The notes under the pieces: generated by a model | The model's input: the letters and a program-made list of their open reading frames with translations, nothing else | Database searches by the model: none | Told to the model about the DNA's origin: nothing | Translations under genes and position numbers: made by a program | In this document: piece after piece, positions 1 to 9,321 of the stretch | How positions within the stretch are numbered: position 1 is the first letter of the stretch | How the letters are laid out: each line of letters starts with the position of its first letter | Assembly (NCBI RefSeq): GCF_030929555.1 | Contig: NZ_JAVFVT010000003.1 | Span: forward strand, 218,511 to 282,510 | DNA: 64,000 nt | Origin: Paenibacillus sp. LHD-117 | Lineage (GTDB): Bacteria > Bacillota > Bacilli > Paenibacillales > Paenibacillaceae | Direction: 5' to 3'

Positions 1-2
1 TA

Positions 3-191
3 ATAGCTGGATCTCAAACAGGTGATGGCTCTGAGAATAGTCAGGCTTCTCCAGCGCCTCAGATGGATGCGAAAATGCAAGAGATGGTTAATCGATTAAC
101 CGTTAGAAGGATTTTTGCAGGCCGGATTCCCAAAGAGAAGATGCTCGAGATTAACACAGCTTTAAACAAAATTAAAAAAACGGATCAATAA
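3..191 (+). CDS. C-terminal end of an unrecognised protein (partial)
   Basis: An open frame enters from the left edge and runs 62 codons to a TAA at 189-191. The visible part has a polar, Gln/Ser/Pro-rich stretch followed by a charged helical tail with many Lys and Glu. I do not recognise a family. It is followed immediately by a strong hairpin terminator, which supports it being the true end of a gene whose start lies outside the window. Confidence 0.5.
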   Translation: MAGSQTGDGSENSQASPAPQMDAKMQEMVNRLTVRRIFAGRIPKEKMLEINTALNKIKKTDQ

Positions 192-193
192 TT

Positions 194-243
194 AAAATGC
201 ACTCTTGTCATAAGTCTAATCTTATGACAAAAGTGCATTTTTA
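194..243 (+). terminator. Bidirectional hairpin terminator
   Basis: A near-perfect stem of about 20 bp (AAAATGCACT-TTGTCATAAG with its complement) has an A-run before and a T-run after. It can end both the partial gene to its left and the leftward dehydrogenase gene to its right. Confidence 0.85.
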
Positions 244-276
244 TTGGTAACAAGGGGACGGGATATTGGCGTATTC

Positions 277-1086
277 CTACTCCAAAATTTCCGGATGCGC
301 CCATTGGACGGGAGTCACCTTGCCCGCATGCGAGCCGGCATCGATTACAATAGCGGAACCGCTGATGTAACGAGCCAAATCTGTAGCTAAGAACAAGGCC
401 AAATGACCGATTTCTTTCGGGTCGCCAAGCTTTCCGCTTGGGGACAGGATTTTCGCGTATTGGGAAACGACTTCCTCAGGCGCTTGTCCCCAAATGGAAG
501 TTCGGAACGTTCCCGGACAAATCGCATTGATGGAGATGTTGTACGGCGCATAGTCGAGGGCGGCGCTTTTCGTTAGACCGACCACGCCATGCTTGGCGGA
601 AGCATAAGTAGCCATGGAGCTGTTGCCCAATATCCCTGCTTGGGAAGCAACGTTAATGATGAACCCGCCGGTCGACTTGGTCTTCAGAATGGCTTCGACG
701 GCGAATTTCATTCCTAGGAAGACGCCGCGCAAGTCGATGGCCATTAATCGATCGAACTCAGCCACCGAAAATTCATGCGTGGGCCTGCTCTCGGCTGCGA
801 TTCCGGCATTATTCACGAGACCATCCAATCTACCGTACGTCGCGACAGCGAAGTCGACGAGTTCTTTGACCTCGTCTTCTTTGCTTACATCCGTTTTGAA
901 GAAAACTGCATCTCCGCCCGCTGCTCGAATCTCCTCAGCGACCTTCGATCCCTTATCGGCATTGATATCGGATACGACGACCTTCATGCCGTTCTCTGCA
1001 TAACTCCATGCGATCGCTTTGCCGAGGCCGTCGGCAGCGCCCGTAACAATGGCAACTTTTTCTTTTACACTTGAAAAATCCGTCAT
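277..1086 (-). CDS. Short-chain dehydrogenase/reductase (SDR)
   Basis: A 269-residue classical SDR, predicted to be a cytoplasmic NAD(P)-dependent oxidoreductase. The Rossmann glycine motif TGAADGLG is near residue 15, NNAG is near residue 91, and the catalytic Tyr and Lys are in the YASAK motif. The C-terminus has the usual FLATD...GSAIVIDAG pattern. The start has AGGAGGG eight bases upstream. The gene is divergent from the GH78 rhamnosidase and carries its own copy of the tandem 23-bp promoter element, so it probably acts on a sugar or aglycone released by this locus. A rhamnose or other sugar dehydrogenase is an attractive guess, but SDR substrate cannot be read from sequence. Two more SDRs lie in the same putative regulon. 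Confidence 0.9.
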   Translation of the reverse strand: MTDFSSVKEKVAIVTGAADGLGKAIAWSYAENGMKVVVSDINADKGSKVAEEIRAAGGDAVFFKTDVSKEDEVKELVDFAVATYGRLDGLVNNAGIAAESRPTHEFSVAEFDRLMAIDLRGVFLGMKFAVEAILKTKSTGGFIINVASQAGILGNSSMATYASAKHGVVGLTKSAALDYAPYNISINAICPGTFRTSIWGQAPEEVVSQYAKILSPSGKLGDPKEIGHLALFLATDLARYISGSAIVIDAGSHAGKVTPVQWAHPEILE

Positions 1087-1125
1087 AAAAATACCCTCCT
1101 CAATTGAACATTACCTGTCACCTCC

Positions 1126-1190
1126 ACCATAAGACAATTCGGGTTGTTTCACTAACGTTTTTACGACTTTACGGATGTCGTTATCACGAC
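1126..1190 (-). promoter_or_regulatory. Tandem 23-bp element promoter (1 of 9), leftward
   Basis: Read on the minus strand, GTCGTGATAACG (1190-1179) and GTCGTAAAAACGTTAGT (1167-1151) start 23 bp apart. Exactly 19 bp after TTAGT comes TATGGT (1131-1126), a plausible -10 box. It drives the dehydrogenase at 277-1086. Confidence 0.75.
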
Positions 1191-1197
1191 TTTTTTG

Positions 1198-1262
1198 GTC
1201 GTGATAACGGCATCCAAAAAGTCGGCTAAGTGTTAGTTTGATTTTTTTCGAAATGTTATCGT
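1198..1262 (+). promoter_or_regulatory. Tandem 23-bp element promoter (2 of 9), rightward
   Basis: GTCGTGATAACG at 1198 and GTCGGCTAAGTGTTAGT at 1221-1237 start 23 bp apart, and TATCGT at 1257-1262 follows 19 bp later. It drives the GH78 gene. The upstream copies of the two divergent elements form a perfect 12-bp inverted repeat (1179-1190 with 1198-1209). Confidence 0.75.
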
Positions 1263-1310
1263 GAAAGGGGAAAGGATCTACAGCGGAAATGGTATAGGAG
1301 GTTACTAAAT

Positions 1311-4136
1311 ATGCTGGAAGCAGTGTCTTTGCGAACGGAATATCTGGATAATCCAGTGGGGTTGGATTCGGTCAAGCCGCGACTGGGATGGAAGCTTCGA
1401 AGCGACGGAAAAAATGTGCTACAATGCGCATATCAATTGCAAGCATCTGCAACCAAAAGTTTCGCTGACGTGACGTGGGACAGCGGGAAAATGGAGACAG
1501 GCCAATCGCAGCATGTCTTGTACGCCGGTCCCAAATTGGAATCAATGCAGCGCGTATATTGGCGGGTCAAGGTATGGAACAATGTTGGAGAGGAATCGCC
1601 GTTCAGCGAGCCGGTGTATTTTGAAATCGGACTGTTGCATCCTGCGGATTGGAAGGCTCGTTGGATCGAACCGGAGAAAGAGGTAGACATCGACGCCTAT
1701 AAACCGGCTCCGTATATTCGGAAGGAGTTCGACGTGAAGAAGGGCCTCGTCTCGGCAAGAGCCTATCTGACGGCGAAAGGATTATATAGCTTTTATTTGA
1801 ACGGGATCGAGGGTACGGACCACTTGTTTACGCCGGGATTCACCTCCTATCATAAGAGGCTGCAGGTCCAATCGTACGATGTGACTCGCCTTCTGCGCGA
1901 AGGACCGAATGCGCTGGGGGTCATTCTCGGGGACGGTTGGTGGAGAGGCACCACCGGCGGGGCAAGCTTGAAAAACAACTTCGGCTATAAAGTAGCCTTT
2001 CTGGGACAACTGGTGTTGACCTACGAGGACGGAAGTCGCGAATTGATCGCCAGTGACGATTCCTTCAAGACCTCCCGCGGACCTTTGCTGAAGACGGACA
2101 TGAAGGCGGGAGAGGTCTATGACGCCACAATCGATATCGAAGGCTGGAACAAGACCGGATATGACGATTCCGGATGGGAGCAGGTCGCCGTCACGGAGGA
2201 TGGATACGACAACTTAATCGGTACGAACAGCGTGCCGGTAAGAACGAAAGAACGTTTCACGCCTAAAGTGCTGCGGACGCCGAACGGAGAAACGGTACTC
2301 GACTTCGGGCAAAATATCGCCGGTTGGGTCGACATGCAGGTCCAAGGAGACGCGGGAACGGAGGTAGTTCTCGTCCATGGAGAAGCGTTGGACAATAACG
2401 GAAACTTCACGTTGCAAAATCTTGCGCACGGAGAATTGGCGGATTTCCAAGAGGTCCATTACATTTTGGCAGGGAACGGGGTAGAGAGCTACCGTCCGCG
2501 TTTTGCCATCTTCGGCTTCCGTTATGTCCTGCTGAAAAATTACCCGGGTACAATCGATCCGCAAAACTTTACGGCGGTCGCTGTCTATTCCGATATGGAA
2601 GAAACGGGCGAGTTCACTAGTTCGCATCCGTTGATCAATCAGCTCGTATCCAACTCCAAATGGAGCCAGAAGGGTAACTTTATGGAGGTCCCTACCGACT
2701 GCCCGACACGGGAGAGGGCTGGATGGACGGGGGATGCGCAGGTTTATTCCAGAACGTCGTCCGATTTCATGAATGTGTATCCTTTCTTCGAAAAGTGGAT
2801 GGCCGATCTGGCAGTCGAGCAGTTCCTCGATGGATCGGTGCCAAGCACGGTACCGACTGTAATCGGCTACCACAATTTAGCTGAATGGGAGCGGCTTTCC
2901 AAGACAAGCACCAATCCGATGATGGCGTTTCGCAAGCCTGGAGTAGCCAGCATGCTTGACGGATCTTCGGGTTGGGGAGATGCGGCCGTCATTATCCCAT
3001 GGACCATGTACCTATGCTACGGCGACAAGTCGATTCTGGAAAAACAGTTCGATTCCGCGAAGGCGTGGGTGGACTATATGGCCTCAAACGCGAAACAATC
3101 GAACCAACGATTTAAAGATACCCCCGTTTATCAAAATTATACCGACGGGGAGCTTGACGCGAATTACGTGTGGGATACGAAGTTCCATTGGGGAGAATGG
3201 CTGGAAACCGACACGGAATTTACGGATCTGGCTGCGGTATTAACGAAAACCGGCGGATGCTTCCCTGACGTTTCGACGGCTTATTTTGCTTACTCCACAA
3301 GGCTGCTTGCCGAGATGGCGCAAGTGTTAGGAAAGACCGAGGAGGAAGCGAAGTACCGGGAGCTCTACGGCAAAATCAAACGCGTGTACAATCGGTATTT
3401 TATTAAAGAAGACGGTCAAATTCTTGAAGGAAGGCAAGCGCCGAATGTCCGAACGCTTGCATTCGGATTAGCGGATGACGACAAAAAACAAGCCGTTGCG
3501 GACAGGCTCGCGCAACTGGTCACGGAGCAAGACTTTCATCTGAACACGGGTTTCCTGTCGACGCCGTTCATTCTCCAGGTGTTGGCGGATTCCGGACATG
3601 CGGATATCGCTTTCCGGTTGTTAGAGCAAGACTCTTGCCCGTCGTGGTTGTATGCCGTCAGCAAGGAAGCGACGACGATCTGGGAAAGCTGGAGAGGAAT
3701 GAAGCCTGACGGCGAGTTCTCCGGATCGCTCAACCATTATTCGTACGGAGCCGTATGCGATTTTCTATTCGCGGGCGTAGCCGGAATCCGTCCGGTATGG
3801 GACGCGCCGGGCTATAAACATTTTATTTTGAAACCATTGCATGGGGGAACGCTTACGCAAGCGTCCGCTACGTTCGAATCCCTCTACGGGACGATTCAAT
3901 CGAGCTGGGAAAAGACGGAACAAGGGATCGCCTATCATTTCGAAGTGCCGGCCAATACGACGACGACGATCATGCTTCCGGGCAACCAAGACGACCTGAA
4001 GAACGGATTCGAGGATTTCCCGGATGCGCGTTACGAAGATGGCCGAATCCTGTTTACGGCGGGAAGCGGCGAATATCGCTTTAGAGTGACCGAACAAGTC
4101 GCGAAAGCGGTATCAAAAAAGTCGTCAAAGTGTTAG
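1311..4136 (+). CDS. GH78 alpha-L-rhamnosidase
   Basis: A 941-residue enzyme predicted to release terminal alpha-L-rhamnose. The N-terminus (LRTEYLDNPVGLDSVKPRLGWKL region) is the standard GH78 Ig-like domain. It is followed by the rhamnosidase N domain (about 145-310), the concanavalin-like domain, an alpha/alpha-barrel (about 425-800) and the C-terminal beta domain. The catalytic block DCPTRERAGWTGD is at residues 463-475 (general acid Glu468), and the general base Glu792 is in TTIWESW. There is no signal peptide, so it acts in the cytoplasm on imported glycosides. AGGAGG at 1296-1301 fixes the start. The last codons overlap the next gene's regulatory element, and the TAG stop lies inside its TTAGT. 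Confidence 0.95.
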   Translation: MLEAVSLRTEYLDNPVGLDSVKPRLGWKLRSDGKNVLQCAYQLQASATKSFADVTWDSGKMETGQSQHVLYAGPKLESMQRVYWRVKVWNNVGEESPFSEPVYFEIGLLHPADWKARWIEPEKEVDIDAYKPAPYIRKEFDVKKGLVSARAYLTAKGLYSFYLNGIEGTDHLFTPGFTSYHKRLQVQSYDVTRLLREGPNALGVILGDGWWRGTTGGASLKNNFGYKVAFLGQLVLTYEDGSRELIASDDSFKTSRGPLLKTDMKAGEVYDATIDIEGWNKTGYDDSGWEQVAVTEDGYDNLIGTNSVPVRTKERFTPKVLRTPNGETVLDFGQNIAGWVDMQVQGDAGTEVVLVHGEALDNNGNFTLQNLAHGELADFQEVHYILAGNGVESYRPRFAIFGFRYVLLKNYPGTIDPQNFTAVAVYSDMEETGEFTSSHPLINQLVSNSKWSQKGNFMEVPTDCPTRERAGWTGDAQVYSRTSSDFMNVYPFFEKWMADLAVEQFLDGSVPSTVPTVIGYHNLAEWERLSKTSTNPMMAFRKPGVASMLDGSSGWGDAAVIIPWTMYLCYGDKSILEKQFDSAKAWVDYMASNAKQSNQRFKDTPVYQNYTDGELDANYVWDTKFHWGEWLETDTEFTDLAAVLTKTGGCFPDVSTAYFAYSTRLLAEMAQVLGKTEEEAKYRELYGKIKRVYNRYFIKEDGQILEGRQAPNVRTLAFGLADDDKKQAVADRLAQLVTEQDFHLNTGFLSTPFILQVLADSGHADIAFRLLEQDSCPSWLYAVSKEATTIWESWRGMKPDGEFSGSLNHYSYGAVCDFLFAGVAGIRPVWDAPGYKHFILKPLHGGTLTQASATFESLYGTIQSSWEKTEQGIAYHFEVPANTTTTIMLPGNQDDLKNGFEDFPDARYEDGRILFTAGSGEYRFRVTEQVAKAVSKKSSKC

Positions 4137-4163
4137 TCGGCACTAGGGTCATACGGATACGAT
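4098..4163 (+). promoter_or_regulatory. Tandem 23-bp element promoter (3 of 9), inside the GH78 3' end
   Basis: Copies start at 4098 (GTCGCGAAAGCGGTA) and 4121 (GTCGTCAAAGTGTTAGT), 23 bp apart. The -10 box TACGAT is at 4158-4163, 20 bp after TTAGT. The element overlaps the end of the GH78 coding sequence and drives the binding-protein/GH43/GH1 operon. Confidence 0.75.
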
Positions 4164-4200
4164 GAAGGTGTAAGTTAAAGTTAAATGAGGGGGGATTGCA

Positions 4201-5751
4201 ATGAGAAAAAATTTGAGATTTGTCGTTTTGACAATTGCAGCGGTCATGTTGATGGGGTTGATCAGCGCGTGCTCGTCGTCTAACAACGGAGAGGACGGTG
4301 CAACAAACAGCCCATCGAGCAATCCGTCGAGTACGCAGGAGCCCGGCGCTAGTTTGGACGAAGCAACAAAAGATCCTTTCGAAATCGCGCTTGCGCTGCC
4401 GATCATTGGAGCAACGCCGCCAGATCTAGCGTTGGTTCAAGAAGAAATGAGCAAGATCACGAAAGCGAAAATTAACGCAACCGTAAGAATTTTGCCCATC
4501 AGCATTGGCGCATGGACACAACAAATGAATTTGATGTCATCCAGCGGCGAGAAGCTGGACCTGATGTTCGAATTTGGACAGGGCTATAGCGCTGATATGG
4601 CAGCAGGAAAAATTATTCCGCTTGACGGTCTCTTGGATCAATATGGCGCGGGTATCAAAGGAGCGATTGGTCCGGAGTATTTGGCTAGCGCCAAGCTTAA
4701 AGGAGAAACTTTCGGCGTACCTGTGTACAAGGACTATACAACCGGAACAAATTCGATCCTCATGGATAAAGCACTGGTGGACAAACATAAGATCGATGTA
4801 ACCTCCATCAAAGGACTCGATGACCTGGATCAGGTATTTAAGACGATTAAGGAAAACGAGCCCGGTATTGTACCGTTTGCGGTAGGGTTATCCGTTCCTT
4901 CGGATAAGTATGGCGATTATGACAGGCTGGGCAATCGATTTGGCGTTTTGCCTGGATTCGACAATGGGCTTAAGGTTGAAAACATATATGAGTCCAAAGA
5001 GTACGAAGACTATTTGAATAAGATGCACAGCTGGTTTAAGGCTGGATATATCAACAAAGACGCGGCTACAAGCCAAGTCAACGGTACGGAAATGGTGAAG
5101 GCGGGCAAAGCCTTTTCTTACTTCGACGGCCTTAAGGTCGGAGGAGCGGAAGTACAAAGCGCAGCAGCAGGCAAAGAACTCATCGCTGTACCGATATCGT
5201 CGAACACCTATGCGACAACAACCGATGCAACGGCGGGATTGTGGGCGATCTCCAACAATTCGACGAATCCCGAAAGAACGATGATGTTCCTGGACCTCAT
5301 GTACACGGATAAGGATCTTGCCAATTTGTTCGTGCGGGGTATTGAAGGTAAACACTATGTGAAGGTGTCGGATACCACGATTGATTATCCGGAAGGCATC
5401 GATGGGACTACGGTAGCGTATAAAATTCAAATCTGGATGGCCCCCAACCCATCCATCGCCTATACGATGACTTCTGACTTGCCAAAATTATGGGAGTTAA
5501 CGGCGGAAGCGAATAATAACGCGATCAAATCGAAAGCGCTCGGCTTCGCATTCAATTCGGAGCCGGTCAAGAACGAAATTACAGCTCTCAATAATGTCAT
5601 CGAACAATATAGAAAGGCCCTGGAGTCGGGAACATTCGATCCGGCAGACAAACTGCCAGAGCTCAGAGAGAAGCTTAAGTCGTCAGGGATTGATAAAGTC
5701 ATCGCGGAAAAGCAGAAGCAGCTGGACGAGTGGGCGGCATCGAAAAAATAA
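4201..5751 (+). CDS. Sugar ABC transporter solute-binding lipoprotein
   Basis: A 516-residue extracellular binding protein of the LplA/family 1 type. A lipoprotein signal peptide ends in the lipobox ISAC with the lipidated Cys at residue 24, followed by a Ser/Asn/Gly-rich linker. It should present an oligosaccharide to the permeases encoded 5 kb downstream (10764-12625). A GAGGGGGG ribosome site precedes the ATG. It opens an operon with two GH43 genes and a GH1 gene, driven by element 3. The separation from its permeases, which have their own copy of the element, is unusual; expression would still be coordinated. Confidence 0.9.
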   Translation: MRKNLRFVVLTIAAVMLMGLISACSSSNNGEDGATNSPSSNPSSTQEPGASLDEATKDPFEIALALPIIGATPPDLALVQEEMSKITKAKINATVRILPISIGAWTQQMNLMSSSGEKLDLMFEFGQGYSADMAAGKIIPLDGLLDQYGAGIKGAIGPEYLASAKLKGETFGVPVYKDYTTGTNSILMDKALVDKHKIDVTSIKGLDDLDQVFKTIKENEPGIVPFAVGLSVPSDKYGDYDRLGNRFGVLPGFDNGLKVENIYESKEYEDYLNKMHSWFKAGYINKDAATSQVNGTEMVKAGKAFSYFDGLKVGGAEVQSAAAGKELIAVPISSNTYATTTDATAGLWAISNNSTNPERTMMFLDLMYTDKDLANLFVRGIEGKHYVKVSDTTIDYPEGIDGTTVAYKIQIWMAPNPSIAYTMTSDLPKLWELTAEANNNAIKSKALGFAFNSEPVKNEITALNNVIEQYRKALESGTFDPADKLPELREKLKSSGIDKVIAEKQKQLDEWAASKK

Positions 5752-5900
5752 TATAGGCAAGAGGGTTCTACCACTAAGGCATCACAGGGCTTAATGGGAC
5801 GCTTGGGCGCATCGATCTGAAGCAACTTGATCGGATCGAAGCGTCTCTCGAAGCGTCATTCATTAGGCCCTCTATTTTTCGATCGAAGCGGGAGGTAAAT

Positions 5901-7676
5901 ATGAATTATTTATGCAATCCGATTAACATCAGCTACAAGTACCAATTCAACAAAACCATGAGCGGCGAAATATCTGTTTCCCGCGAAGCAGCCGACCCGT
6001 CAATGATTATGTTTAAGAGCAGATATTATATATTCCCGTCGATGACCTGCGGTTTCTTGTACAGCGACGACATGGCAGAATGGAAGTTCTATGCACTTAA
6101 AAGCCTGCCGGCCTACGATTACGCTCCCGACGTAAGAGTTGTTGGCGACTATGTATATTTCTGCGCATCTTCACACGAAAGCTGCAGCTTTTACCGTACG
6201 AAGGATTTATTCAGCGACAAGTTCGAAGAAATCAAGAGCGCGTTCCCATTCTGGGATCCGAATCTGTTCGCGGACGATGACGGACGAATCTATTTGTACT
6301 GGGGCTCTTCACCGAACTTGCCCCTCTATGGCATAGAACTCAACCCTGCAGACATGATGCCTATCGGCGAGAAAAAAGAACTGATCGTCAGTAACGTCAA
6401 CGAACTTGGCTATGAAAGATCTGGGGAAAATCATGTGCCGCCACGTTCACCCGAACAAATTGCCGAAATGCTTAAAGGGTTTGAGCAAGGTTCAGAAGGT
6501 ATGTCAGAGGAGCTGAAAAATTCGGCACTGGCATACATCACTGGTGCGCCTTATATCGAAGGAGTTTGGATGAATAAGCATAACGGCATCTACTATCTGC
6601 AGTATGCAAGTTCCGGCTCGCGTTATAACGTGTATGGAGATGGGGTATACGTGGGGGACAGCCCGCTGGGCCCTTTCAAGCTTGCAAAAAACAATCCGTA
6701 TTCCTATAAGCCGGGTGGATTTATCCCTGGGGCCGGACACGGTTCTACCATGGAGGATCAATATGGGAATCTATGGCATACCGCAACGATGCGCATCAAC
6801 ATGAGCCACCATTTCGAACGGCGCGTTGGCATATGGCCGGCAGGCTGGGATCATGACGGGGATCTGTTCTGCAATCAGCGATACGGTGACTGGCCGATCA
6901 GTGTAGAGCAGGCAAAGCTCGACCCTTGGGCAAAACCGGAATGGATGCTTCTCTCCTACGGCAAAACGGCGAAGGCTTCATCTTGTGCGGAGGGTAAAAT
7001 CCACACCAGCGTAACCGATGAAAACGTGCAGACCTGGTGGAAGGCATCTTCGAACAAGCCGGGCGAGTGGATAGAGGTAGACCTCGGCAAAGAATACGAT
7101 GTTCATGCGGTACAGATTAATTTTGCGGACGATGGTCTCTCCCTTCCTCTTCCGGAGGGGGCAGAACTTAAAGGTGCTCTGCACGAGCAACGATGGATAG
7201 ATGAAACTCCGCAGCCGACGCGATGGAAACTTGAGGGCTCGACAGATGGCAGTAACAACTTCGTCATCGAGGACAAGAGCGATGCCAACACCGATCTTCC
7301 CCATGACTTAGTAGTCAATGAGAAGGGAATAAAGGCAAGATTTATTAAACTCACAGTAGTGGCTCTTCCATATGGACAGGCTGCCTGCGTATCCGGATTG
7401 CGAGTATTCGGACTTGGCAGCGGCAAGGCCCCCGAAAAGGCAACGGATCTTACCGTAAATCGCGCAGGCGATCTAGACCTTGATTTAAGCTGGAAGGGTA
7501 CAGGTACCGGCTACGTTGTAGAGTGGGGATACGCGCCTGACAAGCTATATCACAGCTACCAGGTTTTCGAACAGAGCGTAAGAATAGGCGGACTCGTCAA
7601 AGGGCAGGAAACCTATATAAGGGTAGATAGCTTCAACGACAGTGGCATCACAGAAGGTGACATAATCAAGGTATAA
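5901..7676 (+). CDS. GH43 glycosidase with F5/8-type and fibronectin III domains
   Basis: A 591-residue enzyme. The five-bladed GH43 domain covers about residues 1-340, with the catalytic triad placed by motif: base Asp32 (EAADPS), pKa-modulating Asp119 (FWDPNLF) and acid Glu220 (YIEGVW). A discoidin-like F5/8 type C domain follows (about 350-505: KASSNKPGEWIEVDLG), then a short fibronectin III domain (about 510-591). There is no signal peptide, so it is predicted to be cytoplasmic, which is unusual for an enzyme with accessory binding domains. Likely activities are arabinofuranosidase, xylosidase or galactosidase. A GGGAGG site precedes the ATG; it lies 150 bp after the binding-protein gene. 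Confidence 0.88.
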   Translation: MNYLCNPINISYKYQFNKTMSGEISVSREAADPSMIMFKSRYYIFPSMTCGFLYSDDMAEWKFYALKSLPAYDYAPDVRVVGDYVYFCASSHESCSFYRTKDLFSDKFEEIKSAFPFWDPNLFADDDGRIYLYWGSSPNLPLYGIELNPADMMPIGEKKELIVSNVNELGYERSGENHVPPRSPEQIAEMLKGFEQGSEGMSEELKNSALAYITGAPYIEGVWMNKHNGIYYLQYASSGSRYNVYGDGVYVGDSPLGPFKLAKNNPYSYKPGGFIPGAGHGSTMEDQYGNLWHTATMRINMSHHFERRVGIWPAGWDHDGDLFCNQRYGDWPISVEQAKLDPWAKPEWMLLSYGKTAKASSCAEGKIHTSVTDENVQTWWKASSNKPGEWIEVDLGKEYDVHAVQINFADDGLSLPLPEGAELKGALHEQRWIDETPQPTRWKLEGSTDGSNNFVIEDKSDANTDLPHDLVVNEKGIKARFIKLTVVALPYGQAACVSGLRVFGLGSGKAPEKATDLTVNRAGDLDLDLSWKGTGTGYVVEWGYAPDKLYHSYQVFEQSVRIGGLVKGQETYIRVDSFNDSGITEGDIIKV

Positions 7677-7728
7677 CTGAGAATTAGGAACTGAACCTGA
7701 TTAAGAAATAAACTAAGGAGAGTAAGCT

Positions 7729-9303
7729 ATGGCATCATTCAAAAATCCAGTTATCCCGGGCTTTCATCCCGATCCCAGCGTTTGCAGAGTCGGAGAAGAT
7801 TACTATCTGGTTACGAGCTCCTTCGATTATTTTCCGGGCATTCCGATTTTCCATAGCAAGGACTTGGTGAACTGGCGTCAGCTCGGCCATGTGTTGACGC
7901 GAGAAAGCCAGTTGCCGCTTAAGGGCATGCTTCCGCCGGGATATTCTCAAGGAATTTATGCGCCAACGATTCGTTATCACGACGGACGTTTCTACGTCAT
8001 TACGACGAACATTTCCGTCCAGAAAAGCTTCTATGTGCGGGCAGAACGTCCGGAAGGGCCTTGGTCTGAGCCGATCTACCTTGAGGGCTGGGGTGGCGTC
8101 GATCCGTCATTGTTCTTCGATGAAGATGGCAACGTGTATTTGACGGGCACGGCTAACTTTTATGGGGAAAGCGCAGGTATTTATCAAGCGGAGATCGATA
8201 TCGCAAGCGGGACATTATTAAGCAAGCGGCGGTTGATATGGGAAGGTACGGGCGGAAGCCATCCCGAAGGTCCGCATCTATATCGGATCAACGGATGGTA
8301 TTATCTCATGGTGGCGGAGGGCGGAACGGAATACGGACACATGGAAACGATCGCGCGGAGCCGCAGCCCGTACGGTCCGTTCGAGAGCAATCCGGCTAAC
8401 CCGATCCTCTCCAATCGAAGCACGCCGAAGCCGATTCAGGGGACGGGACATGCCGATCTCGTACAAGCTGCAGACGGCAGCTGGTGGTGCGTGTTTCTAG
8501 GCATCCGGCCGGTCGCTAACGCGAAACGCCATATCCTGGGTCGCGAGACGAATCTGGCGCCCGTCACTTGGAACGAAGAAGGTTGGCCGGTTGTCGGCAA
8601 TCTTGGCAGAGCCGAGCTTGAGCACGATGCCGGGAGCTTGCCGCTAGGAGAGCCTATCGAGTGGGAAAGCCGGGATGATTTTGATTCGGATAAGCTTCAG
8701 CCGGTTTGGAATTTCTACCGAAATCCCGTCCCGGATTCGTGGTCTCTGACAGACCGGGCGGGATGGTTGACGCTCAAGGGGCAGGCTTGCACCTTGAACG
8801 ACAAAGATTCGCCGGCGTTCGTCGGCCGCAGACAGCAGCATCTAAATTGCGAGATCAAGACCCTGCTGGAGTTTGGGCCGTCGGAAGAAGGCGAAGAGGC
8901 CGGACTCACCGTATTCATGAACGAAAAATTCCATTACGAAGTTGCCAAAACGATGAAGGACGGCAAGCCAAAGCTTATCCTGAGGCGCCGGGTCGGAAGT
9001 ATCGTACATGTCGCAGCAGAAGTGGATTACGCCGAACCGACAGTTATTTTAGGCGTACAAGCGAACGAAGTGTTATATACGTTTACGTACGCTGCTCCAG
9101 GCAAGGAACCCGTCGTGATTGGAAAGGGTGAGACGGCTTTCCTATCCAAGGAAGTCGCGGGGGGCTTTACCGGCGTGTTCTTCGCGATGTATGCGACCGG
9201 GAATGGGAAGAACGCAACAACGCCTGCTCATTTCGATTATCTCGACTATCGGCCTTTGGAAGATAAACCGATGGATTTTTTCACGATTATGTCACTATCT
9301 TGA
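7729..9303 (+). CDS. GH43 beta-xylosidase / alpha-L-arabinofuranosidase
   Basis: A 524-residue intracellular GH43 of the XynB type. It begins with the characteristic NPVIPGFHPDPS motif (base Asp15), with modulator Asp125 in GGVDPSLFFDEDG and acid Glu180 in SHPEGPHLY. The C-terminal third (about 330-520) is the beta-sandwich typical of GH43 beta-xylosidases. It probably removes xylose or arabinofuranose from imported oligosaccharides, which would feed the araBDA-type operon near 46-50 kb. AAGGAG at 7715-7720 sets the start; the stop is 18 bp from the GH1 start, so the genes are cotranscribed. Confidence 0.92.
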   Translation: MASFKNPVIPGFHPDPSVCRVGEDYYLVTSSFDYFPGIPIFHSKDLVNWRQLGHVLTRESQLPLKGMLPPGYSQGIYAPTIRYHDGRFYVITTNISVQKSFYVRAERPEGPWSEPIYLEGWGGVDPSLFFDEDGNVYLTGTANFYGESAGIYQAEIDIASGTLLSKRRLIWEGTGGSHPEGPHLYRINGWYYLMVAEGGTEYGHMETIARSRSPYGPFESNPANPILSNRSTPKPIQGTGHADLVQAADGSWWCVFLGIRPVANAKRHILGRETNLAPVTWNEEGWPVVGNLGRAELEHDAGSLPLGEPIEWESRDDFDSDKLQPVWNFYRNPVPDSWSLTDRAGWLTLKGQACTLNDKDSPAFVGRRQQHLNCEIKTLLEFGPSEEGEEAGLTVFMNEKFHYEVAKTMKDGKPKLILRRRVGSIVHVAAEVDYAEPTVILGVQANEVLYTFTYAAPGKEPVVIGKGETAFLSKEVAGGFTGVFFAMYATGNGKNATTPAHFDYLDYRPLEDKPMDFFTIMSLS

Positions 9304-9321
9304 GGAGAGGAGTAATTCATT

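Noticed and set aside
2214..2873. A 219-codon frame antisense to the GH78 gene
   Set aside because: The GH78 reading with its catalytic motifs explains this stretch; the antisense frame shows no family features.
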